DNA of 64,000 nt, from positions 5,940,478-6,004,477 of the forward strand of contig NZ_JAGINK010000001.1 of assembly GCF_017875955.1 (NCBI RefSeq), given 5' to 3'. The stretch comes from Pseudomonas sp. BP8 (GTDB lineage: Bacteria > Pseudomonadota > Gammaproteobacteria > Pseudomonadales > Pseudomonadaceae). The notes below the pieces were generated by a model. The model saw nothing but the letters and a program-made list of their open reading frames with translations, made no database searches and was not told the origin of the DNA. Position 1 is the first letter of the stretch. Every line of letters starts with the position of its first letter. The position numbers were made by a program, and so were the translations under genes. Below, one piece after another: positions 44,628 to 55,200 of this stretch.

Positions 44628-46775
44628 TCAGCCTTGTTTTTTAACGAGAGCTTCGACGATGTTCGACGGAGCTTCGGCGTATTTGGAGAATTCCATGGAG
44701 TAGCTCGCGCGACCCTGAGACATGGAACGAACGTCGGTCGCATAACCGAACATCTCCCCGAGCGGCACTTCAGCACGGACAACCTTGCCGGAGACCGAAT
44801 CATCCATACCCTGGATCAGACCACGACGACGGTTCAGGTCACCCATCACGTCACCCATGTAGTCTTCCGGGGTTACAACTTCAACCTTCATGATCGGCTC
44901 GAGAACCACGCCGCCGCCCTTCTGGGCCAGCTGCTTGGTTGCCATCGAAGCAGCGATCTTGAACGCCATTTCGTTGGAGTCGACGTCGTGGTACGAACCG
45001 TCGAATACCGTGGCCTTCAGGCCGATCAGAGGATAGCCGGCAACGACGCCGTTCTTCATCTGCTCTTCGATACCCTTCTGGATCGGGGCGATGAATTCCT
45101 TAGGAATCACACCACCAACGACTTCGTTGGTGAACACCAGACCTTCGGTGATGTTGCCTTTGTCGTCCACGTCCGGCTCCGAGAAACGGATCCAGCAGTG
45201 ACCGAACTGACCACGACCACCCGACTGACGAACGAACTTGCCTTCGATCTCGACGTTGGACTTGGTGATCTTCTCGCGGTACGAAACCTGCGGCTTGCCG
45301 ATGTTGGCTTCGACGTTGAACTCGCGCTTCATGCGGTCAACGAGGATGTCCAGGTGCAGCTCACCCATACCGGAGATGATGGTCTGACCGGTTTCTTCAT
45401 CGGTCTTGACGCGGAACGACGGGTCTTCCTGAGCCAGCTTGCCCAGTGCGATACCCATCTTTTCCTGGTCCTGCTTGGTTTTCGGCTCAACAGCAACCGA
45501 AATTACAGGCTCCGGGAAGTCCATACGCTCAAGGATGATCGGCTTGTCGGCGTTGCACAGGGTGTCACCGGTGGTGACGTCCTTCATGCCGATCAGAGCA
45601 GCGATGTCGCCTGCACGTACTTCTTTGATCTCTTCACGCTGGTTGGCGTGCATTTGCACCATACGACCAACGCGTTCTTTCTTGCCCTTGACCGAGTTGA
45701 TCACGGAGTCGCCCGAGCTCAGGAAGCCCGAGTAGACGCGCACGAAAGTCAGAGTACCAACGAACGGGTCGGTGGCAATCTTGAACGCCAGAGCCGAGAA
45801 CGGCTCCTCGTCGGAAGCGTGACGCTCGTCGAAGTCGGCATCGACCAGCTCTTCTTTCGACTTCTCGATCAGATCAGGGTGAATACCTTTGATCGCCGGG
45901 ATTTCGGTAGGAGCAGGCAGGAACTCGATTACGGCGTCGAGAACCAGGGGAACGCCCTTGTTCTTGAACGACGAACCGCAGACCGCTGGAACGATCTCGC
46001 CAGCCAGGGTGCGCGCACGCAGACCAGCCTTGATCTCTTCGACGGTCAGCTCTTCGCCTTCCAGGTACTTGTTCATCAGCTCTTCGCTGGACTCGGCAGC
46101 CGCTTCGACCATGTCGGAACGGTACTTTTGAGCCATCTCAAGCATGTCGGCAGGAATTTCTTCCTCGCGCGGCGAAGTACCCTTGTCGTCGTCGTTCCAG
46201 TAGACAGCCTTCATCTTGATCAGGTCGACCTGACCCTGGAAGTTGTCTTCGGAGCCGATAGCCAGCTGGATTGGAACCGGGGTGTGACCCAGGCGGTTCT
46301 TGATCTGGCCAACAACGCGCAGGAAGTCAGCGCCGGCACGGTCCATCTTGTTCACGTAAACAACACGTGGAACACCGTACTTGTTGGCTTGACGCCATAC
46401 GGTTTCGGACTGTGGCTCAACGCCGGAGGTACCGCAGAACACAACGACCGCGCCGTCGAGTACACGCAGCGAACGCTCAACTTCAATGGTGAAGTCAACG
46501 TGGCCGGGGGTATCGATGACGTTTACGCGGTAGTTGTCGTACTGACCGGTAGAACCTTTCCAGAAGGTGGTAACGGCAGCGGAGGTAATGGTAATACCCC
46601 GCTCCTGCTCCTGCACCATCCAGTCGGTGGTCGCGGCGCCGTCATGCACCTCGCCCATCTTGTGGCTCAGGCCTGTGTAGAACAGGATCCGCTCGGTAGT
46701 GGTAGTTTTGCCCGCGTCAACGTGCGCGCAAATACCAATGTTACGGTAGCGGTTGATTGCTGTAGTACGAGCCAT
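44628..46775 (-). CDS. fusA: Elongation factor G
   Basis: A 715-residue translocase. G1 is AHVDAGKTTTTERIL (residues 17-31), G3 is DTPGHVDF, G4 is NKMD. Domains II-V follow; domain IV tip region YREKITKSNVEIEGKFVRQS contacts the decoding centre. The C-terminus (YAEAPSNIVEALVKKQG) is typical of the long EF-G1 form. 30 bases after rpsG, 31 before tufA. Confidence 0.98.
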   Translation of the reverse strand: MARTTAINRYRNIGICAHVDAGKTTTTERILFYTGLSHKMGEVHDGAATTDWMVQEQERGITITSAAVTTFWKGSTGQYDNYRVNVIDTPGHVDFTIEVERSLRVLDGAVVVFCGTSGVEPQSETVWRQANKYGVPRVVYVNKMDRAGADFLRVVGQIKNRLGHTPVPIQLAIGSEDNFQGQVDLIKMKAVYWNDDDKGTSPREEEIPADMLEMAQKYRSDMVEAAAESSEELMNKYLEGEELTVEEIKAGLRARTLAGEIVPAVCGSSFKNKGVPLVLDAVIEFLPAPTEIPAIKGIHPDLIEKSKEELVDADFDERHASDEEPFSALAFKIATDPFVGTLTFVRVYSGFLSSGDSVINSVKGKKERVGRMVQMHANQREEIKEVRAGDIAALIGMKDVTTGDTLCNADKPIILERMDFPEPVISVAVEPKTKQDQEKMGIALGKLAQEDPSFRVKTDEETGQTIISGMGELHLDILVDRMKREFNVEANIGKPQVSYREKITKSNVEIEGKFVRQSGGRGQFGHCWIRFSEPDVDDKGNITEGLVFTNEVVGGVIPKEFIAPIQKGIEEQMKNGVVAGYPLIGLKATVFDGSYHDVDSNEMAFKIAASMATKQLAQKGGGVVLEPIMKVEVVTPEDYMGDVMGDLNRRRGLIQGMDDSVSGKVVRAEVPLGEMFGYATDVRSMSQGRASYSMEFSKYAEAPSNIVEALVKKQG

Positions 46776-46805
46776 AAAGCCCTCGCAAAATGATTGATGC
46801 TTGAA

Positions 46806-47276
46806 TTAGAAGCGGTAGTGCGAGAATGCTTTGTTGGCTTCAGCCATACGGTGCACGTCTTCACGCTTCTTGACTGCAGCACCTTTGCCTTCAGCAGCAT
46901 CCAGCAGCTCACCAGCCAAACGCAGGGCCATGGACTTCTCGCCGCGCTTGCGGGCGTAGTCTACAAGCCAGCGCATTGCCAGCGCGTTACGACGGGATGG
47001 GCGAACTTCGACCGGGACCTGGTAAGTGGCACCGCCGACACGGCGGGACTTGACTTCGACCAGCGGAGCGATGGCGTCGAGAGCTTTCTCGAAGATTTCC
47101 AGGGGATCGCTGTTCTTGCGTTCTTTGACCTTGTCCAGCGCACCGTAAACGATACGCTCGGCAACGGCCTTCTTGCCGCTTTCCATCACGTGGTTCATGA
47201 ACTTGGCGAGGATCTGGGAGCCGTATTTTGGATCGTCCAGAATCTCACGTTTTGCTGCTACACGACGTCTTGGCAT
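46806..47276 (-). CDS. rpsG: 30S ribosomal protein S7
   Basis: A 156-residue primary 16S rRNA-binding protein and, in E. coli, repressor of the str operon. MPRRRVAAKREILDDPKYGS and YQVPVEVRPSRRNALAMRWL are diagnostic. 106 bases after rpsL; this gap has a hairpin and corresponds to the S7-binding intercistronic region of E. coli. Confidence 0.97.
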   Translation of the reverse strand: MPRRRVAAKREILDDPKYGSQILAKFMNHVMESGKKAVAERIVYGALDKVKERKNSDPLEIFEKALDAIAPLVEVKSRRVGGATYQVPVEVRPSRRNALAMRWLVDYARKRGEKSMALRLAGELLDAAEGKGAAVKKREDVHRMAEANKAFSHYRF

Positions 47277-47382
47277 GATAAGCCCTCAAACGGTCTTCAG
47301 GTTAGCCCGGGACGTGGGTCTTCGACCCCTGCCCGACCTTACTCTTATCGACTGAAAAAAATGATTGTGTGCAAACGGCCGA
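47277..47382 (-). promoter_or_regulatory. rpsL-rpsG intercistronic region (possible S7 site)
   Basis: The 106-base gap contains a two-part stem: CGGG (47308-47311) with CCCG (47332-47335) outside, and GGGTC-TTC-GACCC (47316-47328) inside. In E. coli the comparable region of about 100 nt binds S7 and couples rpsL to rpsG translation. Assignment is by position and length; the fold differs and was not verified. Confidence 0.45.
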
Positions 47383-47754
47383 TTACTTCGGACGCTTGGT
47401 ACCGTACTTCGAACGACCCTGGTTACGGCCTTTGACGCCGGAGGTATCCAGAGAGCCGCGAACGGTGTGGTAACGAACACCTGGCAAGTCTTTTACACGG
47501 CCGCCACGAATCAGGACGACGCTGTGCTCTTGCAGGTTGTGGCCTTCACCGCCGATGTACGAGGAAACCTCGAAACCGTTGGTCAGACGCACACGGCATA
47601 CTTTACGCAGTGCCGAGTTAGGTTTTTTCGGCGTGGTGGTGTACACACGGGTGCACACGCCACGACGTTGCGGGCAGTTCTGCAGCGCAGGTACGTCGGA
47701 TTTCTCGACGGTACGCTTACGCGGCTGACGTACCAGCTGGTTGATAGTTGCCAT
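47383..47754 (-). CDS. rpsL: 30S ribosomal protein S12
   Basis: A 123-residue decoding-centre protein. MATINQLVRQPRKRTVEKSD starts it. TPKKPNSALRKVCRVRL includes wild-type Lys43, and VRYHTVRGSLDTSGVKGRNQ includes the Lys88 region, so no streptomycin-resistance change is visible. First gene of the str operon, with a strong promoter at 47848-47876 and a leader of about 87 nt. Confidence 0.98.
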   Translation of the reverse strand: MATINQLVRQPRKRTVEKSDVPALQNCPQRRGVCTRVYTTTPKKPNSALRKVCRVRLTNGFEVSSYIGGEGHNLQEHSVVLIRGGRVKDLPGVRYHTVRGSLDTSGVKGRNQGRSKYGTKRPK

Positions 47755-47769
47755 CTACTAGCTCCACTG

Positions 47770-47795
47770 ATTGTCTTGCGACGCTATTGTCTTGC
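47770..47795 (-). repeat. 10-bp direct repeat in str leader
   Basis: ATTGTCTTGC occurs at 47770-47779 and 47786-47795, a 16-base period, in the untranslated leader of rpsL (minus strand GCAAGACAAT twice). Function unknown; possibly a leader RNA element. Confidence 0.6.
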
Positions 47796-47847
47796 AAGAA
47801 AGCCAAAAATTGACGAGACGGAGCCTCACCAAATTTAAGGGTACAAA

Positions 47848-47876
47848 AGTCTAAAGAGGTTCTTGCACCCAGTCAA
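47848..47876 (-). promoter_or_regulatory. str operon promoter
   Basis: On the minus strand TTGACT (47876-47871), a 17-bp spacer and TAGACT (47853-47848). The -35 matches five of six and the -10 four of six. The start would be near 47841. Confidence 0.75.
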
Positions 47877-47881
47877 GACAA

Positions 47882-47953
47882 GGCCCCGGCCCTCCCCGCC
47901 CGGTGATCGGTAACATTGCATGTCACCGGACACCGCGGAGAGGGGCCGGGGCC
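47882..47953 (-). repeat. Large GC-rich hairpin between rpoC and rpsL
   Basis: Outer arms GGCCCCGGCCC-T (47882-47893) and AGGGGCCGGGGCC (47941-47953) pair with one bulge. An inner stem CGGTGA (47901-47906) / TCACCG (47933-47938) tops it. It starts 12 bases after the rpoC stop and ends 6 bases before the str -35 box. Without a T-run it is an atypical terminator, but probably the 3' end of the rpoBC mRNA. Confidence 0.7.
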
Positions 47954-47964
47954 CCGCCCTGTAC

Positions 47965-50900
47965 TTAGTTACCGCTGGAATTCAGCGCTTCGGTCAGTGC
48001 GGCTTCCACCTCACTGGCACTCACGCGCAGCGGCTTGTCGGCTTCACGGCGACGCTTGCGCTCGCTGTGGTAAGCCAGACCAGTACCAGCCGGGATCAGT
48101 CGACCCACGACCACGTTCTCTTTCAGGCCGCGCAGGTAATCGCGCTTGCCGGTTACCGCCGCCTCGGTCAGTACACGGGTGGTTTCCTGGAAGGAAGCCG
48201 CCGAGATGAACGATTCGGTGGACAGCGAGGCCTTGGTGATACCCAGCAGCACACGGGTGAACTTGGAGATGAACTTGTCATCGGCTGCGAGACGCTCGTT
48301 CTCGACCAGCACGTGAGTCAGTTCCATCTGGTCGCCCTTGATGAAGCTGGAGTCGCCCGACTCGGCAATCTCAACTTTACGCAGCATCTGACGCAGGATG
48401 GTCTCGATGTGCTTGTCGTTGATCTTAACGCCTTGCAGACGGTAAACGTCTTGAATCTCGTTGACGATGTACTTCGCCAGCGCGCTGACACCCAGCAGAC
48501 GCAGGATGTCGTGCGGATCGCTCGGGCCGTCGGAGATAACTTCGCCGCGGTTTACCTGTTCGCCTTCGAAGACGTTCAGGTGGCGCCACTTTGGAATCAG
48601 CTCTTCGTACGGATCGCTACCGTCGGTCGGCGTGATGACCAGACGGCGCTTGCCCTTGGTCTCTTTACCGAACGCAATGGTACCGCTGACTTCTGCCAGG
48701 ATCGAGGCTTCTTTCGGACGACGGGCTTCGAACAAGTCGGCAACCCGTGGCAGACCACCGGTGATGTCACGGGTCTTGGACGTTTCTTGCGGGATACGCG
48801 CGATAACGTCACCAACACCGATCTGTGCACCGTCGGCCACACCAACCAAGGCGTTGGCTGGCAGGAAGTACTGAGCAGGTACGTCGGTACCTGGCAGCAT
48901 CAGATCCTTGCCATTGGCGTCGACCATCTTGATGGCCGGACGGATTTCCTTGCCAGCGGCAGGGCGATCCTTGGCGTCCAGGACTTCAATGTTGGTCAAA
49001 CCAGTCAACTCGTCAGTCTGACGCTTGATGGTGATGTTTTCTTCCATGCCCACGAAGGTCACGGTACCTTTCAGCTCGGTAACGATCGGGTGGGTGTGCG
49101 GGTCCCACTTGGCGACGATTGCGCCAGCTTCGACCTTGTCACCTTCCTTGACCGAAATCACTGCACCGTAAGGCAGCTTGTAGCGCTCACGCTCACGACC
49201 GAACTCGTCGGCAATGGCCAGCTCGCCGGAACGCGACACAGCAACCAGGTTGCCGTCAGCACGCTCGACCTGCTTCAGGTTATGCAGACGCACCATACCG
49301 CCGTTCTTCACCTGGACGCTGTCGGCAGCCGAGGTCCGGCTTGCAGCACCACCGATGTGGAACGTACGCATGGTCAGCTGGGTACCCGGCTCACCGATGG
49401 ACTGGGCAGCGATAACGCCGACCGCTTCACCGATGTTCACCTGGTGACCGCGAGCCAGGTCACGACCGTAGCACTTGGCGCAGATACCAAAGCGGGTTTC
49501 GCAGCTGATCGGCGAACGAACGATAACTTCGTCGATGCTGTTCAGTTCGATGAACTCGACCCACTTCTCGTCGACCAGCGTACCGGCCGGAACGATGACG
49601 TCTTCGGTGCCAGGCTTGAATACGTCACGGGCGATGACTCGACCCAGTACGCGCTCACCCAGCGGCTCTACGACGTCACCGCCTTCGATGTGCGGGGTCA
49701 TCAGCAGGCCGTGATCGGTGCCGCAATCGATCTCGGTAACCACCAGATCTTGCGCCACGTCGACCAGACGACGAGTCAGGTAACCCGAGTTCGCAGTCTT
49801 CAGTGCGGTATCCGCCAGACCCTTACGAGCACCGTGCGTCGAGATGAAGTACTGCAGAACGCTCAGGCCTTCACGGAAGTTCGCGGTGATCGGCGTCTCG
49901 ATGATCGAGCCGTCCGGCTTGGCCATCAGACCACGCATACCAGCCAACTGACGAATCTGAGCTGCCGAACCCCGGGCACCGGAGTCAGCCATCATGTACA
50001 TCGAGTTGAAGGACTCTTGGTCGACTTCGTCGCCATTGCGGTCGATGACCTTCTCTTTCGAGAGGTTGGCCATCATCGCCTTGGAAACTTCGTCGTTCGC
50101 CTTGGACCACAAGTCGATGACCTTGTTGTACTTCTCGCCCTGGGTAACCAGGCCGGAGGCGTACTGGCTCTCGATTTCCTTCACTTCGTCGGTGGCTGCA
50201 CCGATGATGCGGGCTTTTTCGTCCGGGATAACGAAGTCGTTAACACCGATCGAAACGCCGGAAATGGTCGAGTAGGCAAAGCCGGTGTACATCAGCTGGT
50301 CAGCGAAGATCACGGTCTCTTTCAGACCAACCACGCGGTAGCACTGGTTGATCAGCTTGGAGATCGCCTTCTTCTTCATCGGCTGGTTGACCACGTCGTA
50401 CGACAGACCTGGTGGTACAACCTGGAACAGCAGCGCACGGCCGACGGTGGTGTCGACAATACGGGTGTTCTTGACGCTGCCGCCATCACGGTCGTTCACG
50501 GTTTCGTTGATACGAACCTTGATCTTCGCGTGCAGGGCAGCTTCGCCGGCGCGGAATACGCGGTCGACTTCCTGCAGGTCAGCGAATACGCGACCTTCGC
50601 CCTTGGCGTTGATGGCTTCACGGGTCATGTAGTACAGACCCAGTACAACGTCCTGCGACGGAACGATGATTGGCTCACCGTTGGCTGGCGACAGAATGTT
50701 GTTGGTCGACATCATCAGCGCGCGCGCTTCGAGCTGGGCTTCCAGCGTCAGCGGCACGTGAACGGCCATCTGGTCACCGTCGAAGTCGGCGTTGTACGCA
50801 GCACAGACCAGCGGGTGCAGCTGGATAGCCTTACCTTCGATCAGTACCGGTTCAAAGGCCTGGATACCCAGACGGTGAAGGGTCGGTGCACGGTTGAGCA

Positions 50901-52164
50901 GTACGGGGTGTTCGCGGATAACCTCGGCGAGTACGTCCCATACCTCAGGCAGCTCGCGCTCGACCATCTTCTTGGCGGCCTTGATGGTGGTCGCCAGACC
51001 ACGCATTTCCAGCTTGCCGAAAATGAACGGCTTGAACAGCTCGAGTGCCATCTTCTTCGGCAGACCGCACTGGTGCAGACGCAGGGTCGGGCCTACGGTA
51101 ATTACCGAACGACCGGAGTAGTCCACGCGCTTACCGAGCAAGTTCTGACGGAAGCGACCTTGCTTACCTTTGATCATGTCGGCCAGCGACTTCAGCGGAC
51201 GCTTGTTCGAGCCAGTGATGGCGCGACCGCGACGGCCGTTGTCGAGCAGGGCGTCGACCGCTTCCTGCAGCATGCGCTTTTCGTTGCGCACGATGATGTC
51301 CGGCGCCGACAGATCGAGCAGGCGCTTCAGACGGTTGTTACGGTTGATCACCCGGCGGTACAGGTCGTTCAGGTCGGAGGTCGCGAAACGACCACCGTCC
51401 AGCGGTACCAGCGGACGCAGGTCCGGCGGCAGTACTGGCAGAACGGTCAGGACCATCCACTCAGGCAGGTTGCCCGAGCCCTGGAAAGCTTCCATCAGCT
51501 TCAGGCGCTTGGACAGCTTCTTGATCTTGGTTTCCGAGTTGGTCTGCGGAATTTCTTCACGCAGGCGGCCAATCTCGTGCTCCAGGTCGATAGCGTGCAG
51601 CAGCTCGCGGACAGCCTCGGCACCCATGCGGGCGTCGAAGTCATCACCGAACTCTTCCAGCGCTTCGAAGTACTGCTCGTCATTGAGCAGCTGACCCTTC
51701 TCGAGGGTGGTCATGCCCGGGTCGATAACGACGTAGCTCTCGAAGTAGAGAACGCGCTCGATATCACGCAGGGTCATGTCCATCAGCAAGCCGATACGGG
51801 ACGGCAGCGACTTCAGGAACCAGATGTGGGCAACCGGCGAGGCCAGTTCGATGTGCGCCATGCGCTCACGACGAACCTTGGCCAGGGCGACTTCAACGCC
51901 GCACTTCTCACAGATCACACCACGGTGCTTGAGGCGCTTGTACTTACCGCACAGGCACTCGTAGTCCTTGACTGGGCCAAAGATCTTGGCGCAGAACAGC
52001 CCGTCACGCTCAGGTTTGAACGTACGGTAGTTGATGGTTTCCGGCTTCTTAACTTCACCGAACGACCACGAACGGATCATCTCAGGTGACGCCAGACCGA
52101 TACGGATGGCGTCGAACTCTTCGACTTGACCCTGGTTTTTCAGCAAATTCAGTAGGTCTTTCAA
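47965..52164 (-). CDS. rpoC: RNA polymerase beta' subunit
   Basis: A 1399-residue subunit. The N-terminal zinc site is CLCGKYKRLKHRGVICEKCG (about residues 70-89). The catalytic loop with three Mg-binding Asp is NADFDGDQM (about 460). The second zinc site is CETRFGICAKCYGRDLARG (about 888) with its paired Cys upstream. The bridge helix/trigger loop region contains ARGSAAQIRQLAGMRGLMAK. A Shine-Dalgarno AGGAGG precedes the ATG. 64 bases after rpoB and followed by a large hairpin. Confidence 0.98.
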   Translation of the reverse strand: MKDLLNLLKNQGQVEEFDAIRIGLASPEMIRSWSFGEVKKPETINYRTFKPERDGLFCAKIFGPVKDYECLCGKYKRLKHRGVICEKCGVEVALAKVRRERMAHIELASPVAHIWFLKSLPSRIGLLMDMTLRDIERVLYFESYVVIDPGMTTLEKGQLLNDEQYFEALEEFGDDFDARMGAEAVRELLHAIDLEHEIGRLREEIPQTNSETKIKKLSKRLKLMEAFQGSGNLPEWMVLTVLPVLPPDLRPLVPLDGGRFATSDLNDLYRRVINRNNRLKRLLDLSAPDIIVRNEKRMLQEAVDALLDNGRRGRAITGSNKRPLKSLADMIKGKQGRFRQNLLGKRVDYSGRSVITVGPTLRLHQCGLPKKMALELFKPFIFGKLEMRGLATTIKAAKKMVERELPEVWDVLAEVIREHPVLLNRAPTLHRLGIQAFEPVLIEGKAIQLHPLVCAAYNADFDGDQMAVHVPLTLEAQLEARALMMSTNNILSPANGEPIIVPSQDVVLGLYYMTREAINAKGEGRVFADLQEVDRVFRAGEAALHAKIKVRINETVNDRDGGSVKNTRIVDTTVGRALLFQVVPPGLSYDVVNQPMKKKAISKLINQCYRVVGLKETVIFADQLMYTGFAYSTISGVSIGVNDFVIPDEKARIIGAATDEVKEIESQYASGLVTQGEKYNKVIDLWSKANDEVSKAMMANLSKEKVIDRNGDEVDQESFNSMYMMADSGARGSAAQIRQLAGMRGLMAKPDGSIIETPITANFREGLSVLQYFISTHGARKGLADTALKTANSGYLTRRLVDVAQDLVVTEIDCGTDHGLLMTPHIEGGDVVEPLGERVLGRVIARDVFKPGTEDVIVPAGTLVDEKWVEFIELNSIDEVIVRSPISCETRFGICAKCYGRDLARGHQVNIGEAVGVIAAQSIGEPGTQLTMRTFHIGGAASRTSAADSVQVKNGGMVRLHNLKQVERADGNLVAVSRSGELAIADEFGRERERYKLPYGAVISVKEGDKVEAGAIVAKWDPHTHPIVTELKGTVTFVGMEENITIKRQTDELTGLTNIEVLDAKDRPAAGKEIRPAIKMVDANGKDLMLPGTDVPAQYFLPANALVGVADGAQIGVGDVIARIPQETSKTRDITGGLPRVADLFEARRPKEASILAEVSGTIAFGKETKGKRRLVITPTDGSDPYEELIPKWRHLNVFEGEQVNRGEVISDGPSDPHDILRLLGVSALAKYIVNEIQDVYRLQGVKINDKHIETILRQMLRKVEIAESGDSSFIKGDQMELTHVLVENERLAADDKFISKFTRVLLGITKASLSTESFISAASFQETTRVLTEAAVTGKRDYLRGLKENVVVGRLIPAGTGLAYHSERKRRREADKPLRVSASEVEAALTEALNSSGN

Positions 52165-52228
52165 GGCCTTTCCTCCTGGCGGAGCAGGGAGCGGGCTGTT
52201 ACAGCCCCGCCCCCCTTCGCGTCACGTG

Positions 52229-55200
52229 TTATTCGGTTTCCAGATCGATGTCGATACCGAGCGAACGGATCTCTTTGATCAACACGTTGAAGGACTCGGG
52301 CATGCCCGGCTCCATACGGTGATCGCCATCCACGATGTTCTTGTACATCTTGGTACGGCCGTTCACGTCGTCCGACTTCACTGTGAGCATTTCTTGCAGG
52401 GTGTATGCCGCGCCGTATGCTTCCAGCGCCCACACCTCCATCTCCCCGAAACGCTGACCACCGAACTGCGCCTTACCACCCAGCGGCTGCTGGGTAACCA
52501 GGCTGTACGAACCAGTGGAACGCGCGTGCATCTTGTCGTCCACCAAGTGGTTCAGCTTGAGCATGTACATGTAACCAACGGTCACCGGACGCTCGAACTT
52601 GTTGCCGGTACGGCCGTCGAACAGCACCATCTGACCGCTTTCTGGCATGTCTGCCAGTTTCAGCATGGCCTTGATCTCGCTTTCCTTGGCACCGTCGAAG
52701 ACCGGAGTAGCCATAGGCACGCCTTTCTTCAGGTTGTTCGCCAGGGCGATGATCTCTGCGTCGGTGAACTCTTCCAGGCTTTCCTGACGACCGCCGATCT
52801 CGTTGTAGATCTCGGTCAGGAAGCTGCGCAGTTCAGCGGCTTTGCGCTGCTCTTCGATCATGCGATCGATCTTCTCGCCCAGACCTTTGGCCGCGAGGCC
52901 CAGGTGGGTTTCAAGGATCTGACCGACGTTCATACGCGAAGGTACGCCCAACGGGTTCAGTACGACGTCGACCGGCGTACCGTTGGCGTCGTGCGGCATG
53001 TCTTCGACCGGCATGATCACCGAGACCACACCTTTGTTACCGTGACGACCAGCCATCTTGTCGCCCGGCTGGATGCGGCGGCGGATAGCCAGGTAGACCT
53101 TGACGATCTTCAGTACGCCCGGAGCCAGGTCATCGCCCTGCTGCAGCTTGCGCTTCTTGTCTTCGAACTTGTCGTCGAGCAGACGGCGGCGATCAACGAT
53201 GTAGGCCTGGGCCTTTTCCAGCTGATCGTTCAGCGCGTCTTCGGCCATGCGCAGTTTGAACCACTGGCCGTGCTCCAGACCGTCCAGTACTTCGTCGCTG
53301 ACCACGGTGCCTTTTTTCAGGCCCGCGCCACCGTCGACCACTTGGCCGTTCAGGGCAGAACGCAGACGTTCGAAGGTTGCACCTTCGACGATGCGGAACT
53401 CTTCGTTGAGGTCCTTGCGGATCTCGTCCAGCTGCATCTTCTCGATGGCCAGGGCACGGCTGTCGCGCTCTACGCCATCACGGGTGAAGACCTGGACGTC
53501 GATGACAGTACCTTTGGTGCCGGTCGGCACGCGCAGGGAGGTGTCTTTAACGTCGCTGGCTTTTTCACCAAAGATTGCGCGCAGCAGCTTCTCTTCTGGA
53601 GTCAGCTGGGTCTCGCCTTTGGGAGTGACCTTACCAACCAGAATGTCGCCAGCGCCGACTTCAGCACCCACGTAGACGATACCGGCTTCGTCCAGCTTGT
53701 TCAGCGCAGCTTCACCCACGTTCGGGATGTCTGCGGTGATTTCCTCTGGGCCAAGCTTGGTGTCACGCGCCACACAGGTCAGTTCCTGAATGTGGATGGT
53801 GGTGAAGCGATCTTCCTGGACCACACGCTCCGACAGACAGATGGAGTCTTCGAAGTTGAAGCCGTTCCACGCCATGAACGCGATGCGCATGTTCTGACCC
53901 AGCGCCAGTTCACCCATGTCGGTGGACGGACCGTCGGCCATGATGTCGTGACGCTGAACCACATCACCCTTGCTCACCAGCGGACGCTGGTTGATGCAGG
54001 TGTTCTGGTTGGAACGGGTGTATTTGGTCAGGTTGTAGATGTCGACACCGGCTTCACCGGTTTCTACTTCGTCATCGGCAACACGGACCACGATACGGCT
54101 GGCATCGACCGAGTCGATCACGCCGCCACGACGAGCCACGACGCAGACGCCGGAGTCACGGGCAACGTTGCGCTCCATGCCGGTACCTACCAGCGGCTTG
54201 TCGGCACGCAGGGTGGGTACAGCCTGACGCTGCATGTTCGAACCCATCAACGCACGGTTGGCGTCGTCGTGCTCGAGGAACGGAATCAGCGACGCTGCAA
54301 CCGACACAACCTGCTTCGGCGAAACGTCCATCAAGGTGACGTCTTCCGGCGCCTTGACGGTGAATTCGTTCAGGTGACGAACAGCAACCAGCTCGTCGAT
54401 CAGGTGCTTCTCGGCGTTCATCGTGGCCGAAGCCTGAGCGATGACGTGATCAGCTTCTTCGATCGCCGACAGGAACACGATGTCGTCGGAAACAACACCC
54501 TCTTTCACCACGCGGTACGGGCTCTCGAGGAAGCCGTACTGGTTGGTGCGGGCATAGGCTGCCAGGGAGTTGATCAGACCGATGTTCGGACCTTCAGGGG
54601 TCTCGATCGGGCACACACGGCCGTAGTGGGTCGGGTGTACGTCACGGACTTCAAAGCCAGCGCGCTCACGGGTCAGACCGCCAGGGCCGAGTGCAGAGAC
54701 ACGACGCTTGTGGGTAATTTCCGAGAGCGGGTTGTTCTGGTCCATGAACTGCGAGAGCTGGCTGGAACCGAAGAACTCTTTCACCGCCGCCGCAACCGGC
54801 TTGGCGTTGATCAGGTCTTGCGGCATCAGGCCTTCGCTTTCGGCCATCGACAGACGCTCTTTGACCGCACGCTCGACGCGTACCAGGCCAACCCGGAACT
54901 GGTTTTCGGCCATCTCGCCGACACAACGCACACGACGGTTACCCAGGTGGTCGATGTCGTCGACGATGCCTTTACCGTTACGGATGTCGACCAGGGTCTT
55001 CAGCACGTCAACGATGTCTTCCTTGCTCAACACGCCCGAACCTTCGATCTCGGAGCGACCGATACGACGGTTGAACTTCATGCGACCGACAGCGGACAGG
55101 TCGTAGCGCTCGGCGCTGAAGAACAGGTTGTTGAACAGGGTCTCGGCGGCATCCTTGGTCGGTGGCTCGCCTGGACGCATCATGCGGTAGATCTCGACCA

